64,000 nucleotides of DNA, from the NCBI RefSeq assembly GCF_033705735.1, contig NZ_CP131132.1:62001-126000 (forward strand). The letters are read 5' to 3'. The notes under the pieces are model-generated. The model was not told the DNA's origin. It made no database searches and worked only from the letters and a program-made list of their open reading frames with translations. This document shows positions 9,094 through 18,014 of the stretch, in pieces. The position numbers and the translations under genes were made by a program. Position 1 is the stretch's first letter, and each line of letters starts with the position of its first letter. Origin of the DNA: Shinella zoogloeoides (lineage in GTDB: Bacteria > Pseudomonadota > Alphaproteobacteria > Rhizobiales > Rhizobiaceae).

Positions 9094-9327
9094 TCACTGC
9101 GGTTCGCTTTCATCGCTGACTGTGAAAACCACCGTTTCACCTTCGATAGTGTACGGCACCTTTTTGCTAAGGAGCTGATCGGCCGCGATTTCCGGCAGAT
9201 TGTAGGTTTCCACGATGACCTTGCGCAGTTGGGGCCTGTCGTCTTCGAAATGATATCCATTAATCGCCCATGCGACGATTCCGGGCGTGTGAACGGCGGG
9301 GCTTGATCCGAGACGGTAGGTTGCCAT
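9094..9327 (-). CDS. Small conserved-looking protein of unknown function
   Basis: 77 residues starting MATYRLGSSPAVHTPGIVAW. ATG at 9327 follows a good AAGGAGATCGCAA leader. The C-terminus is VPYTIEGETVVFTVSDE. The gene lies just upstream of the protelomerase and is probably cotranscribed. One AAAAAGTAAAAATAA repeat sits about 60 bases upstream of its start. No family recognised. Confidence 0.6.
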   Translation of the reverse strand: MATYRLGSSPAVHTPGIVAWAINGYHFEDDRPQLRKVIVETYNLPEIAADQLLSKKVPYTIEGETVVFTVSDESEPQ

Positions 9328-9388
9328 TTGCGATCTCCTTGGATGACTATGGAGGCAGAATAAAATAAAAATATATGGTCGGCAACAT

Positions 9389-9403
9389 AAAAAGTAAAAA
9401 TAA
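9389..9403 (+). repeat. Internal copy of the subtelomeric A-rich repeat
   Basis: AAAAAGTAAAAATAA, preceded by CAACAT exactly as in the telomere-proximal copy at 11289-11303. It lies in the intergenic region between the 77-residue gene (and protelomerase) and higBA, where a regulatory or replication factor could bind. Confidence 0.6.
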
Positions 9404-9450
9404 CGACTGTTTATTTTATTAAATTGAGGGAGCAAAGCCCGATTATGCCC

Positions 9451-9478
9451 TTGTAGCGCGTAGCGTCACATGCTACAT
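9451..9478. promoter_or_regulatory. Likely HigBA operator
   Basis: TGTAGC at 9452-9457 and GCTACA at 9472-9477 form an inverted repeat with 14 bases between the arms, directly in front of higB; a second TAGCG lies between them. Antitoxins of the HigA type repress their own operon through such sites. Confidence 0.5.
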
Positions 9479-9484
9479 AGGAGT

Positions 9485-9763
9485 ATGATAATCGGCTTTC
9501 GACACAAGGGGCTTGAGACCCTTTACAAAACCGGCTCTGCCCGTGGGGTTCAAGCTGCTCATGCGCCGAAGCTGTCCCGTATCCTTGCTGCCTTAAATGC
9601 AGCGGCATCGCCTGCCGAACTGAACCAACCAGCCTACAAGCTACACCCCTTGAAAGGGACGCTGAAGGGGCATTGGTCGATATGGGTAAATGGCAACTGG
9701 AGGGTTACTTTCCGGTTTGTCGGAGCTGACGTGGAGTTGGTCGATTACGTGGATTATCATTGA
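9485..9763 (+). CDS. higB: HigB-type toxin (RelE/ParE superfamily)
   Basis: About 92 residues starting MIIGFRHKGLETLYKTGS, with the family's HPLKG, GHWSIWVNGNWRVTF and DYVDYH segments. HigB toxins are ribosome-dependent mRNA nucleases neutralised by HigA. The ATG at 9485 matches family starts, although GGAG is only one base away; an ATG at 9470 is the alternative. It is followed after 15 bases by higA, the usual toxin-first order. Likely a plasmid addiction module close to the telomere. Confidence 0.85.
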   Translation: MIIGFRHKGLETLYKTGSARGVQAAHAPKLSRILAALNAAASPAELNQPAYKLHPLKGTLKGHWSIWVNGNWRVTFRFVGADVELVDYVDYH

Positions 9764-9778
9764 AGGAGACATACAGTG

Positions 9779-10063
9779 ATGAAGAACCATCCCCATCCGG
9801 GCGAGCTGCTTCGCGAGGATGTTTTGGTGCCTCTCGGCATTGAGGTGACTGACGCGGCGCAGCGCCTTGGAATTGCCCGGTCTACGCTCTCTCGGATCAT
9901 CAACGGGAAGGCTGGCATTAGTCCTGATCTGGCGATCCGGCTTGAACGTGCTGGCGTCAGCACCGCACGGTTTTGGATGAATTTGCAGTTGAACTACGAA
10001 CTGTCCAAGGCCGAAGCGCGGGATCAGCCGGAAGTGAGGCCATTGCAGTCGGCAGCGGCTTGA
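9779..10063 (+). CDS. higA: HigA-type antitoxin
   Basis: 94 residues starting MKNHPHPGELLREDVLVPLG, followed by helix-turn-helix TDAAQRLGIARSTLSRIING and a C-terminal LAIRLERAGVSTARFWMNLQ helix typical of HigA/VapI antitoxins. AAGGAG overlaps the end of higB ten bases before the ATG. Binds HigB and probably represses the operon at the inverted repeat 9452-9477. Confidence 0.88.
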   Translation: MKNHPHPGELLREDVLVPLGIEVTDAAQRLGIARSTLSRIINGKAGISPDLAIRLERAGVSTARFWMNLQLNYELSKAEARDQPEVRPLQSAAA

Positions 10064-10139
10064 AAATCGGAATCGTTCGTTCATTGGATTTGGCACGCCC
10101 AAACGTTACCAGTCTTTGCAGGATATCGAGGGAACCAAG

Positions 10140-10349
10140 ATGAACGTCGTTTTTGCAGCAATAAGCGCCAGCCTCTTTTTGGCAATGCCTGCGATGGCTC
10201 AAAAGAGCGAAGTGAAACGCTCTCAACCATTTCAGGCGCAGGAGCGTTGCGAGACCAGATTGCAGGGACCGGAGCAGGAGCTATGCGAGGTGGCACAAAA
10301 GGCGACCCATGCGCCTAGCGGAAACCAAGAGAGCAGCGGAAGACAATAA
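10140..10349 (+). CDS. Small exported protein
   Basis: 69 residues with a clear signal peptide (MNVVFAAISASLFLAMPAMA, cleavage about residue 21) and a short polar mature part with two cysteines (ERCETRLQ and QELCEV). GAGGGAACC lies before the ATG. It follows higBA in the same direction after 76 bases. Function unknown. Confidence 0.55.
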   Translation: MNVVFAAISASLFLAMPAMAQKSEVKRSQPFQAQERCETRLQGPEQELCEVAQKATHAPSGNQESSGRQ

Positions 10350-10372
10350 GGGCACAGCCAGGTCATCGGGGC

Positions 10373-10624
10373 CTAGCTGCCAAGCGTACCAGCGTCCCGC
10401 GCCATCTCTTCTGCTGTACCCCATGCGTCTTCCCGGTCTTGAGTGTAGTATGCGATTGCCTCTGCCCTTTCACGCGAAAGGTTGGGGCGAGAGATGCGAT
10501 ATTCGCCCTCCCGCTTACTGATTGTCAGGCCGAGGGCGCGCACCGCGCCAAACAGGGCCTTGTCGTTTCGTGTGGGAACGTTGAGAGCATCGGCGATAAT
10601 TTTGGCTACAGTCACCATGTGCAT
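10373..10624 (-). CDS. Small helical protein of unknown function
   Basis: 83 residues starting MHMVTVAKIIADALNVPTRN. A central SKREGEYRISRPNLSRERAE segment resembles short DNA-binding proteins but no family is recognised. The right-arm copy keeps most of the frame. First convergent gene facing the higBA operon, 23 bases from its end. Confidence 0.6.
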   Translation of the reverse strand: MHMVTVAKIIADALNVPTRNDKALFGAVRALGLTISKREGEYRISRPNLSRERAEAIAYYTQDREDAWGTAEEMARDAGTLGS

Positions 10625-10635
10625 TCGATCTCCGG

Positions 10636-10821
10636 TTAGAATTCGTATGTTCGAGTGCCGTCCGGCAGCTCGCAGGCGATTTCCACGTGCAAGCTTTCGA
10701 TCTCGTCCGTCTCGTAGTATTCGTCACGCCACTTGATCGCCGCTCCGTAGCTCTCAGCCGTGTGCACGTCGCATTCGCGCTCGTAGCCTGCGTTTTCCAC
10801 CACAGTGTATCGCTTCTTCAT
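10636..10821 (-). CDS. Small acidic protein of unknown function
   Basis: 61 residues from MKKRYTVVENAGYERECDVH, with WRDEYYETDEIESLHVEIA and a C-terminal GTRTYEF. A GGACGCTGAT leader precedes the ATG. It is 11 bases upstream of the 83-residue gene and 1 base after the next gene, so part of a four-gene operon running away from the telomere. Confidence 0.6.
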   Translation of the reverse strand: MKKRYTVVENAGYERECDVHTAESYGAAIKWRDEYYETDEIESLHVEIACELPDGTRTYEF

Positions 10822-10822
10822 A

Positions 10823-11038
10823 TCAGCGTCCTTTCGGTGATGCTGCGGGCATCGAGGGGATCGTGCCGTAGGTGTACGTATCCAGCTTCTGGTTGGCGTG
10901 CTCGCGCTCGGCCTTGCGGATATCGCGACCATATCTGAGCGGATCAAAGTAGAACTCGATCTCAAGGCCAAGATCGCCATATGTGGCGACGTAGAACCGG
11001 GGCATTTCTACCCCGGCGCTGTTTAGGCATTTTGTCAT
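10823..11038 (-). CDS. Small protein of unknown function
   Basis: 71 residues from ATG 11038, or 60 from the internal MPRFYVATYGDLGLEIEFYF at 11005. Contains FDPLRYGRDIRKAEREHANQ. The first start is 1 base after the stop of the preceding gene, so the two are likely coupled. Confidence 0.55.
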   Translation of the reverse strand: MTKCLNSAGVEMPRFYVATYGDLGLEIEFYFDPLRYGRDIRKAEREHANQKLDTYTYGTIPSMPAASPKGR

Positions 11039-11039
11039 C

Positions 11040-11219
11040 TCATCGTTTCCTTGTGGCTGATTTGAAGGTGTGTTCGACGGTGATTTTGAGGAAGAGGGGG
11101 ATGGAGATTTCGAGGGCGATTTTGGTAGAGCCGTTGGGTTTGAGCTTTGCGAGGATACGGGCGAAGGAAGCCTTGAGGCGTCGGCCGGTTGCGCGGCAGA
11201 ACTGGAACGTCTGGAACAT
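11040..11219 (-). CDS. Small basic telomere-proximal protein
   Basis: 59 residues, MFQTFQFCRATGRRL to HTFKSATRKR, pI clearly basic, with a hydrophobic IALEISIPLFLKI segment. It is the gene nearest the telomere in this arm. The right arm preserves ARILAKLK and the whole C-terminal half, supporting this frame over the proline-rich alternative in another frame. Function unknown. Confidence 0.45.
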   Translation of the reverse strand: MFQTFQFCRATGRRLKASFARILAKLKPNGSTKIALEISIPLFLKITVEHTFKSATRKR

Positions 11220-11288
11220 TTGCGGACCTTTCGTTAGGCATCAGCGCCATGTGAAGACTATAGGCTTGAGGCCGCAGGCGGTCAACAT

Positions 11289-11604
11289 AAAAAGTAAAAA
11301 TAACTGAAAATAATTTTACGAAATAGGCGATTAAGGGGCTTGCGTTTAGTAAAAATATCAGGCATATTGAGACCATGAAGAGCGGGAAAGCGGGTTCCAC
11401 CATGACGACGACGAGAAAAGTAAAAAAAGCGAGAAAAGTAAAAATAATTGTTGACCTGAGCGCAGAAAACGGCCATAGTAGGATTGGAAAAGGCTCCGAT
11501 ATTGGCTGAACGCGCAAGAAAAGTAAAAAAATCGCGATATGGGCGATAAAAAGTAAAAATAATGCTTGCGATTAGTAAAAATAGCTGGTAATATAGTAAA
11601 ATTA
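11289..11604 (+). repeat. Subtelomeric AGTAAAAATA repeats
   Basis: About eight copies of a short motif lie between the last gene and the telomere: AAAAAGTAAAAATAA (11289-11303), AGTAAAAATA (11349-11358), AAAAGTAAAAAAA (11416), AAAAGTAAAAATAA (11434-11447), AGTAAAAAA (11522), AGTAAAAATAA (11552), AGTAAAAATAG (11574) and AGTAAAATTA (about 11596). Spacing is irregular (15-75 bases). All have the same orientation relative to the end. They may bind a replication, partition or telomere factor. Confidence 0.75.
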
Positions 11605-11623
11605 TGCGGGTGAAAGGGACACA

Positions 11624-11679
11624 GGCGGCGCGTTTAATATAAAACTACACCGGTGTAGTTTTATATTAAACGCGCCGCC
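11624..11679. other. Hairpin telomere / protelomerase target palindrome
   Basis: Perfect 56-base palindrome with axis between 11651 and 11652; the centre reads ACTACACCGGTGTAGT, flanked by TATAAA-type and GCGCGTTTAA arms. Beyond it the left arm has three extra bases (ACA near 11621-11623) and then symmetry resumes for kilobases. The size equals the 56-bp telRL target of phage N15 TelN. With a protelomerase gene 2.6 kb away, this is either a replicated telomere junction or the sequence obtained by reading round a closed hairpin. Confidence 0.9.
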
Positions 11680-11704
11680 GTCCCTTTCACCCGCATAATT
11701 TTAC

Positions 11705-12000
11705 TATATTACCAGCTATTTTACTAATCGCAAGCATTATTTTACTTTTTATCGCCCATATCGATTTTTACTTTTTTCTTGCGCGTTCAGCCAATATCGG
11801 AGCCTTTTCAATCTACTATGGCCGTTTTCTGCGCTCAATCAACAATTATTTTTACTTTTCTCGCTTTTTTTACTTTTCTCGTCGTCGTGGTGGAACCCGC
11901 TTTCCCGCTCTTCATGGTCTCAATATGCCTGATATTTTACTAAACGCAAGCCCTAATCGCCTATTTCGTAAAATTATTTTCAGTTATTTTACTTTTTATG
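11705..12000 (-). repeat. Right-arm copy of the subtelomeric repeats
   Basis: Mirror of 11289-11604, with several motif copies shortened by one A (TTATTTTACTTTT instead of TTATTTTTACTTTT), which is typical homopolymer error in this arm. Confidence 0.7.
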
Positions 12001-12055
12001 TTGACCGCCTGCGGCCTCAAGCCTATAGTCTTTGGCATGGCGCTGAGGTCCGCAA

Positions 12056-12221
12056 ATGTTCGACGTTCTGCCGCGCGTTCTGCCGCGCGGCCGGCTCCTT
12101 CGCCCGTATCCTCGCAAAGCTCAAACGGCAACGGCTCAAAATCGCCCTCGAAATCTCCATCCCCCTCTTCCTCAAAATCACCGTCGAACACACCTTCAAA
12201 TCAGCCACAAGGAAACGATGA
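12056..12221 (+). CDS. Mirror copy of the 59-residue basic protein
   Basis: Reverse-strand copy of 11040-11219. The N-terminal third is scrambled by indels; ARILAKLK to SATRKR is preserved. Confidence 0.4.
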
Positions 12222-12222
12222 G

Positions 12223-12432
12223 ATGACAAAATGCCTAAACAGCGCCGGGTAGAAATGCCCCGGTTGTCGCCACATATGGCGATCTTGGCCTTGAGATCGA
12301 GTTCTACTTTGATCCGCTCAGATATGGTCGCGACCATCCAAGGCCGAGCGCGAGCACGCCAACCAGAAGCTGGATACGTACACCTACGGCACGATCCCCT
12401 CGATGCCCGCAGCATCACCGAAAGGACGCTGA
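12223..12432 (+). CDS. Mirror copy of the 71-residue protein
   Basis: Copy of 10823-11038. Start MTKCLNSAG is kept, then an indel shifts the frame; the C-terminal third is recognisable. Confidence 0.45.
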
Positions 12433-12433
12433 T

Positions 12434-12620
12434 ATGAAGAAGCGATACACTGTGGTGGAAAACGCAGGCTACGAGCGCGAATGCGACGATGCACACGGCT
12501 GAAGCCTACGGAGCGGCGATCAAAGTGGCGTGACGAATACTACGAGACGGACGAGATCGAAAGCTTGCACGTGGAAATCGCCTGCAAGCTGCCGGACGCA
12601 CTCGAACATACGAATTCTAA
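12434..12620 (+). CDS. Mirror copy of the 61-residue protein
   Basis: Copy of 10636-10821 starting MKKRYTVVENAGYEREC, with indels near 12488, 12530 and 12597. Confidence 0.45.
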
Positions 12621-12631
12621 CCGGAGATCGA

Positions 12632-12881
12632 ATGCGCATGGTGACTGTGGCCAAAATTATCGCCGATGCTCTCAACGTTCCCACACGAAACGACAAGGCC
12701 CTGTTTGGCGCGGTGCGCGCCCTCGGCCTGACAATCAGTAAGCGGGAGGGCGAATATCGCATCTCTCGCCCCAACCTTTCGCGTGAAAGGGCAGAGGCAA
12801 TCGCATACTACACTCCAAGACCGGGAAGACGCATGAAGAGCAGAAGAGATGGCGCGGGACACTGGTACGCTTGGCGGCTAG
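12632..12881 (+). CDS. Mirror copy of the 83-residue protein
   Basis: Copy of 10373-10624; reads MRMVTVAKIIADALNVPTRN through EAIAYYT in one frame, then shifts near 12814 before the stop. Confidence 0.5.
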
Positions 12882-12904
12882 GCCCCGATGACCTGGCTGT
12901 GCCC

Positions 12905-13108
12905 TTATTGTCTTCCGCTGCTCTCTTGGTTTCCGCTAGGCGCATGGGTCGCCTTTTGTGCCACCTCAAGCTCCTGCTCCGGTCCCTGCAATCTGGTCTC
13001 GCAACGCTCCTGCGCCTGAAATGGTTGAGAGCGTTTCACTTCGCTCTTTGAGCCATCGCAGGCATTGCCAAAGAGGCTGGCGCTTATTGCTGCAAAAACG
13101 ACGTTCAT
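12905..13108 (-). CDS. Mirror copy of the small exported protein
   Basis: Copy of 10140-10349. The signal peptide region has lost a few bases; KSEVKRSQPFQAQERC and the end are intact. Confidence 0.5.
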   Translation of the reverse strand: MNVVFAAISASLFGNACDGSKSEVKRSQPFQAQERCETRLQGPEQELEVAQKATHAPSGNQESSGRQ

Positions 13109-13173
13109 CTTGGTTCCCTCGCAGGCTGGTAACGTTTGGGCGTGCCAAATCAATGAACGAACGATTCCGATTT

Positions 13174-13432
13174 TCAAGCCGCTGCCGACTGCAATGGCCT
13201 CACTTCCGGCTGATCCCGCGCTTCGGCCTTGGACAGTTCGTAGTTCAACTGCAAATTCATCAAAACCGTGCGGTGCTGACGCCAGCACGTTCAACCGGAT
13301 CGCCAGATCGACTAATGCCAGCCTTCCGTTGATGATCCGAGCCAGACCGGGCAATTCCAGGCGCTGCGCCGCGTCAGTCACCTCAATGCCGAGGGCAAAG
13401 ACGATCTCGCCCGGATGAGGATGGTTCTTCAT
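13174..13432 (-). CDS. higA: Mirror copy of higA
   Basis: Copy of 9779-10063, 26 bases shorter, starting MKNHPHPGE. Indels remove parts of the helix-turn-helix and of the C-terminal helix, so the frame is broken. The left copy is the reliable one. Confidence 0.5.
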
Positions 13433-13447
13433 CGCTGTGTGTCTCCT

Positions 13448-13640
13448 TCAATGATAATCCGTAATCGACCAACCCGCGACTCCGACAAACCAGTAACCCT
13501 CCAGTTACCCATGTCGACAGTGCCCGTCCCTTTCAGGGTGTTGGTTCAGTTCGGCGGCGCCGCTGCGCAGCAGGGACGCTTCGGCGCGCGCATGACCCCG
13601 CTTGGGCAGAGCCGGTTTTGTCGAGGCCGATTATCACTCT
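13448..13640 (-). CDS. higB: Mirror copy of higB, heavily damaged
   Basis: Copy of 9485-9763, about 85 bases shorter. Only the C-terminal part and scattered blocks match. Confidence 0.4.
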
Positions 13641-13751
13641 ATGTGGCATGTGACACGAAGACGTACGCTCCCTCGACAATAGAATGGGCGGTCGTTATTT
13701 TACTTTTGCCGACCATATATTTTTATTTTCCTGTCAGGAGAGATCGCAAGC

Positions 13752-13925
13752 TACCATCTCAGGATCAAGCTGCCGTTCCTGCCGCGTCATCGCATATGTG
13801 GATATGCGACATTTCGCGGACAGGCTAACTGATCTGCCGGAAATCTCGGCTCCTTGTAAAGGAACGTACACTATCGAAGGCAGTGGTTTTCACATATCGC
13901 AGGTGATGCGGTGTCATGCAGGTCG
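13752..13925 (+). CDS. Remains of the 77-residue gene
   Basis: Copy of 9094-9327, reduced to blocks such as TYTIEG and the DLPEIS-like segment. This begins the worst stretch of the right arm, where about 490 bases are missing up to 14340. Confidence 0.35.
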
Positions 13926-13974
13926 GCCTTCGCCGTCGCCCGTGTAACCGCCGGCACATCGCCAATGAAGTTCA

Positions 13975-15142
13975 ATGGTACGCGCGACCGACGCCGACGA
14001 CAGCCGACGCCGATGATTCGCCCGTCGTCAGGATGCCGAAAATTTGTTGGAGACCTTGCGCGACGCCGTATCGACGCGCGTTTGCGGACATCTGACGCGC
14101 GCTACGCGCAATGCAATTCGCAAGCAATTGACAATCACCCGGCGCTGCACTTCGTTAAGGTCTCGACCCTCTGACGATCCGCACGGCAAATCACGCGGCG
14201 TGACGCGACCCGCGCCTGATCTGTTTTGGCCTCGACCGATAACGACTTCCATCGTCGACCCGAGAGGCCAGCGCTATCGCAAAGGCCCGATCCATCCAAT
14301 ATCGAGATGCAATTGTTGAGCAACACCGCGACTTGGTGCCTATGCCACACTGGCAGGATATCCTAGATCGCGCAAAGGAGCTTATTCCGGCCACAGACGC
14401 CTCTTGGGATGGCCTTGGAACAAGCGCTCGTGAAACGGCCTCTGATATATCGAGAACACGCGCCGTCGAGATCGGCGTGGCTCTCGGTATCCTGACCGGC
14501 CGTCGCCCTTTCGAAATCTTCTGCCAAGGCGTCTTCTCGCCCTGCCGATTATGGCAGACCCGACCACGAACACAGAACATACCCGTGGCCGTGGCTACGA
14601 GACGTGGCGCGTCTATTCTCGGACAGGCAAAGACTCGTGGAAACGAGGGGACATTCGACCAGTCGTTTCCGATCCCCGTGCTGACAAAAGCGCGAGATGT
14701 CATTTTTGCTTGGATGGTGCTCCGCTACAGTGAAAGTGGCCAGATATGGCGCGAGATGACGAGCGACGAATTCAAAGCAGACTTGCTGCGCGCTCGAACC
14801 CCAAGTGCATCCTTCCCGCCGTCCGTGACGAAATCCTCGAAAAACTCTGGCCAAAAGTCTCGCTCGAAGACACGCCGAACGTGATCGAAGCCAAGAAAAT
14901 CAAGGCGCATAACGTTCGCGCACTGTACGCGGAAATCGCGGACCAGTTTTTCCGGCCTAAGTCGGGAAGAAGCCGCATTCTTCAAAGCGCTCGGCCACAC
15001 TGAAGGATATCGAAACGGCCTCTTCCTACATGAAATACTACCTCCCCGATCAAAAAGATGCCGGCGCGACACGCCGGGTAAAAAAACAGTTGGCGAAAAA
15101 GATCGAGGCAGCAACCGAAGGCGCGAAGCTGAGGACAATTGA
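13975..15142 (+). CDS. Mirror copy of the protelomerase gene
   Basis: Copy of 7561-9035, about 300 bases shorter because the N-terminal half is badly damaged. From about 14320 the sequence is good: LVPMPHWQDILDRAKEL, ILTGRRPFEIF, then GQAKTRGNEGTFDQSFPIPV in one frame. It shows that the C missing from the left arm at 8041 is really present. KIKAHNVRALYAEIADQFF is also intact. The His/Tyr end has small indels. Confidence 0.75.
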
Positions 15143-15155
15143 AGGGGAGCAAGAA

Positions 15156-15575
15156 TTGCATATCAGAGCTGGAATCGCTGCTCTCGCAGCACTCACCACC
15201 TCATTACCCGCAACAGCACAGGATCAATGGCCGATCTGCACTACGGGCAAGCGGATAACCTGCATCGTCGATGGAGACACGTTCTGGCGGGACGGCATTA
15301 AGTACCGGATCGTCGGTTATGACGCAGAAGCTGGCGAAGGCGCTCGTTGCGGTCAGGAGCGAGCGCTTGCGGATCGCGCTACCCAACAGCTTCAGCGTCT
15401 CGGAGCACGCCCGGCATCAATACCGAGATCAAGGCGAAGATCGCTATGGCCGCGTGTTGACGCAGGTGATGACGCAGCATGGAGACATTGCAGACCAGAT
15501 GATCAAAGCTCGGCCTCGGCCATGCCTATCGCGGAGGATACCGTGATCGAAACCAATGGTGTCAGTCCAACCGGA
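15156..15575 (+). CDS. Mirror copy of the SNase-like gene
   Basis: Copy of 7129-7548; identical through the signal peptide and YRIVGYDA. A lost proline codon and an indel near 15400 break the frame; the stop codon is altered. Confidence 0.6.
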
Positions 15576-15584
15576 GATCCATCA

Positions 15585-16369
15585 ATGCGATTGCACACAG
15601 CCCTCGAACACCTGAAATCCGGCCACTACCGCTCAATGGAGCCATGGAAGGCCAATGAGATCGATGAGATGGCCCGGCATGTTGAGGCGTGCGCCGCCAG
15701 CGCCGCCGAATTTACCTTTCTCGCAGACCCCAAGACGATACCCTCCAAACATTCATAGACTTTGCCAACGAGCTATGGGACGCGGAAGTTGCTCTATCCC
15801 TCACGATGTTTTTTGGGTCTCGTGGGTGCAGAAGGTGCTCGATGAGCACGTCCATATGGCGGCTCTCTGTGAGAAAAATATGAGCCCTATCGATGGAAAG
15901 CTCGTCTCGCTTTCCGTGCGCGTCATGTTCGAAAATCATCGCCGCAATGGCTTGGTCTTCCTGAATCAAGTCGGAAAGTTTTGCGGCGATCACAAGCACG
16001 TCCTTGTCAGCCACGCCGACAACGATTCGACGCAACTGCTCGTGGACACGGGCTTTGGTGTGTCAGCGGCGCTGATCGGCGCCCTTGCCACTCCGCAAGC
16101 CATCCGCCGGGAAGAGCCTGCCCCGGCGCGCTTGAACAAGCAGCGCTTGCAGAAGAAAAGCCGCCTATTGGCCCAATGATCGTGATCGATGTTCGCGCCA
16201 GCCAACAGGCATCACAAAACCGGAAGAGGGCGGCTGGACCGTCAAACCACACTGGCGAAGAGGTCATATTCGCCATCTGGCTGATGGCCGCATGATCCCC
16301 ATCCCGCCTTGCTGCGTCAATATGGAAACAGGCATTCCCATCAAGCCCGAATATGTTGTGAAGGTCTGA
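15585..16369 (+). CDS. Mirror copy of the 267-residue RRGH-motif protein
   Basis: Copy of 6310-7113 with frameshifts near 15720, 15797 and 16160. Long blocks including VLDEHVHMAALCEKNMSPI are unchanged. Confidence 0.6.
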
Positions 16370-16373
16370 TCCC

Positions 16374-16628
16374 ATGCCTTCGGATCATGTAGATGAACCG
16401 ACGCTTGACGAGTTTACGATCCCGCACGTCGCCTTCGCGGCCGCTGAGCACTATGCCGTCTTTCCTACCGCCGAGAAGCACGAGCTGATCCAAACTCTCA
16501 AGCGCGATGTTGAAGCGCGCTTCGCACGAGAACGTGAAAATGTCGCCGGACATGCGGCGGCTTTGAAAGCAATTGAAGACGCGGATGCCCGTGGTCTTCT
16601 GGAAGTGATCTACGGGCAAGGAGACTAG
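16374..16628 (+). CDS. Mirror copy of the 84-residue protein, intact
   Basis: Encodes exactly the same 84 residues as 6051-6305. It is the one gene of the repeat with both copies fully open, useful as a check on arm identity. Confidence 0.75.
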   Translation: MPSDHVDEPTLDEFTIPHVAFAAAEHYAVFPTAEKHELIQTLKRDVEARFARERENVAGHAAALKAIEDADARGLLEVIYGQGD

Positions 16629-16630
16629 AA

Positions 16631-17636
16631 ATGGAGACAGGCGAGAACTTTACGGCGCTGAACTATAGCCCATGCGATTGAGAGCATGAAAGAGGTCGTA
16701 CAGCGTCTCCCCCCGCATTTTGTTCAGTCCATCAACGCGATCCGCATCGTCAGCGATATGCTTCGCAGATCAGTGAAATTTATCCTGCCCAACTGCGCAG
16801 AGCTGCTTGATCCGCTGCACGTATCGCAAGCGCATGAAGCTCCCCTTCCCGCTCGTTGCTTTCGAAGCTCCTTGGCAGAAAACCGATGCAAAGGACGCGG
16901 GTTATCTCGATCACTACAAGTCAACCCGTCGCATTGCCCTTTGTTGGGAGCCAGGTGCAACGCCGCCGCAACTGGCGCATCTCAACGTCATCTAGATCGC
17001 TTTCCGCAGGGAGGCGTCTTTATCCTTCCTATTTCATGGCTGGATGTCATCGAGACGTGGAATGTAGGTATCGGCGGGGCTTTCGTTCCCTACGAGAACA
17101 GCTTGGCAGCAGTCGATCAGGCTCAAGTCAGCCCTTTGAGCGCCCGCGCGATGGAAGCCCTTAACAGCGCCGGTTTGCTGCCCAAAAAGCCCGCATAGTT
17201 TGCAGCAGAGCCGTTCATTCTTCAGCCGGAGCATTTCGAAGCGGTCATTGCGAGAAGCGACCGTGAAACCGGATTCGCGAACATAATGAACGACACGAGG
17301 GATGAAGAGTATGGCCGTGGTTCAAGCGTGTGCAGTCCTCAACTGCGAAAACGTAGCGACGGCGGATATTGAAGCCCCTGCCAAACTGAACAAGGCGCGG
17401 ATTGCCAGGAAGCAGCCTTTCTTTTCTTATAGGTTCTGGCGCTGGCCGCTGATCGTCCGTCCCCGGTAATACCGGCAGCGCAAGTGGACACGCCAGCCCC
17501 CGTCTTCATCTTCGCCGGGCCACCTTCGTCGTCTACCTGAAAAGACCGTGTGGAAGAGCTGCCATGGTTGGTGCGGCCAGTGAGAGCGGCGTCGTCTCAG
17601 GAGTATCGGCTCGTCAAAACCCGAAACAAAACCTGA
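16631..17636 (+). CDS. Mirror copy of the 343-residue RRGH-motif protein
   Basis: Copy of 5016-6048. It joins the two halves that are split in the left arm (GFANIMNDTRDE in frame with the N-terminal part), but has its own indels near 16672, 16835, 17307 and 17430, and a false stop at about 17198. Confidence 0.6.
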
Positions 17637-17762
17637 GCGGTTCCGACCCAACCCTGTCTGATCGGCTATCGGCGGATTCGAGGGCCTTTTTGTGCCCGCA
17701 GGAAGCGGGAAGGAATCAAGGTGCGGGGTTATCTCCTGCGGCTCAAACCTTGGAGATACAAA

Positions 17763-17935
17763 ATGAGCACATCTATCGAAGCAAGCTTTCACGCCCTTAT
17801 CGTCCTCACTGTCGCTTTTATGGCCGGATTTCCATCAATCGGTCTCGGCGGTGCATTCGTCATGTGGATCGTTTACAAGGTTGCCGCCGACTGGCTGGAC
17901 GACTGGTGCTCTGGCTGCGAAACCAGAAGGGGCGC
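17763..17935 (+). CDS. Mirror copy of the small membrane protein
   Basis: Copy of 4715-4885; same residues to DWLDDWCS, then an indel replaces the end. Confidence 0.5.
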
Positions 17936-18014
17936 TCATGCGCCCCTTTCCCACTTTCCTTCGACAACAAAAAATGATATGACTTCGTTGTGAAACAAAC
18001 AACGGAAGTGATGG

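Noticed and set aside
11600..11700. Inverted repeat of a transposon or a factor-independent terminator
   Set aside because: No transposase nearby; the symmetry extends more than 11 kb on either side.
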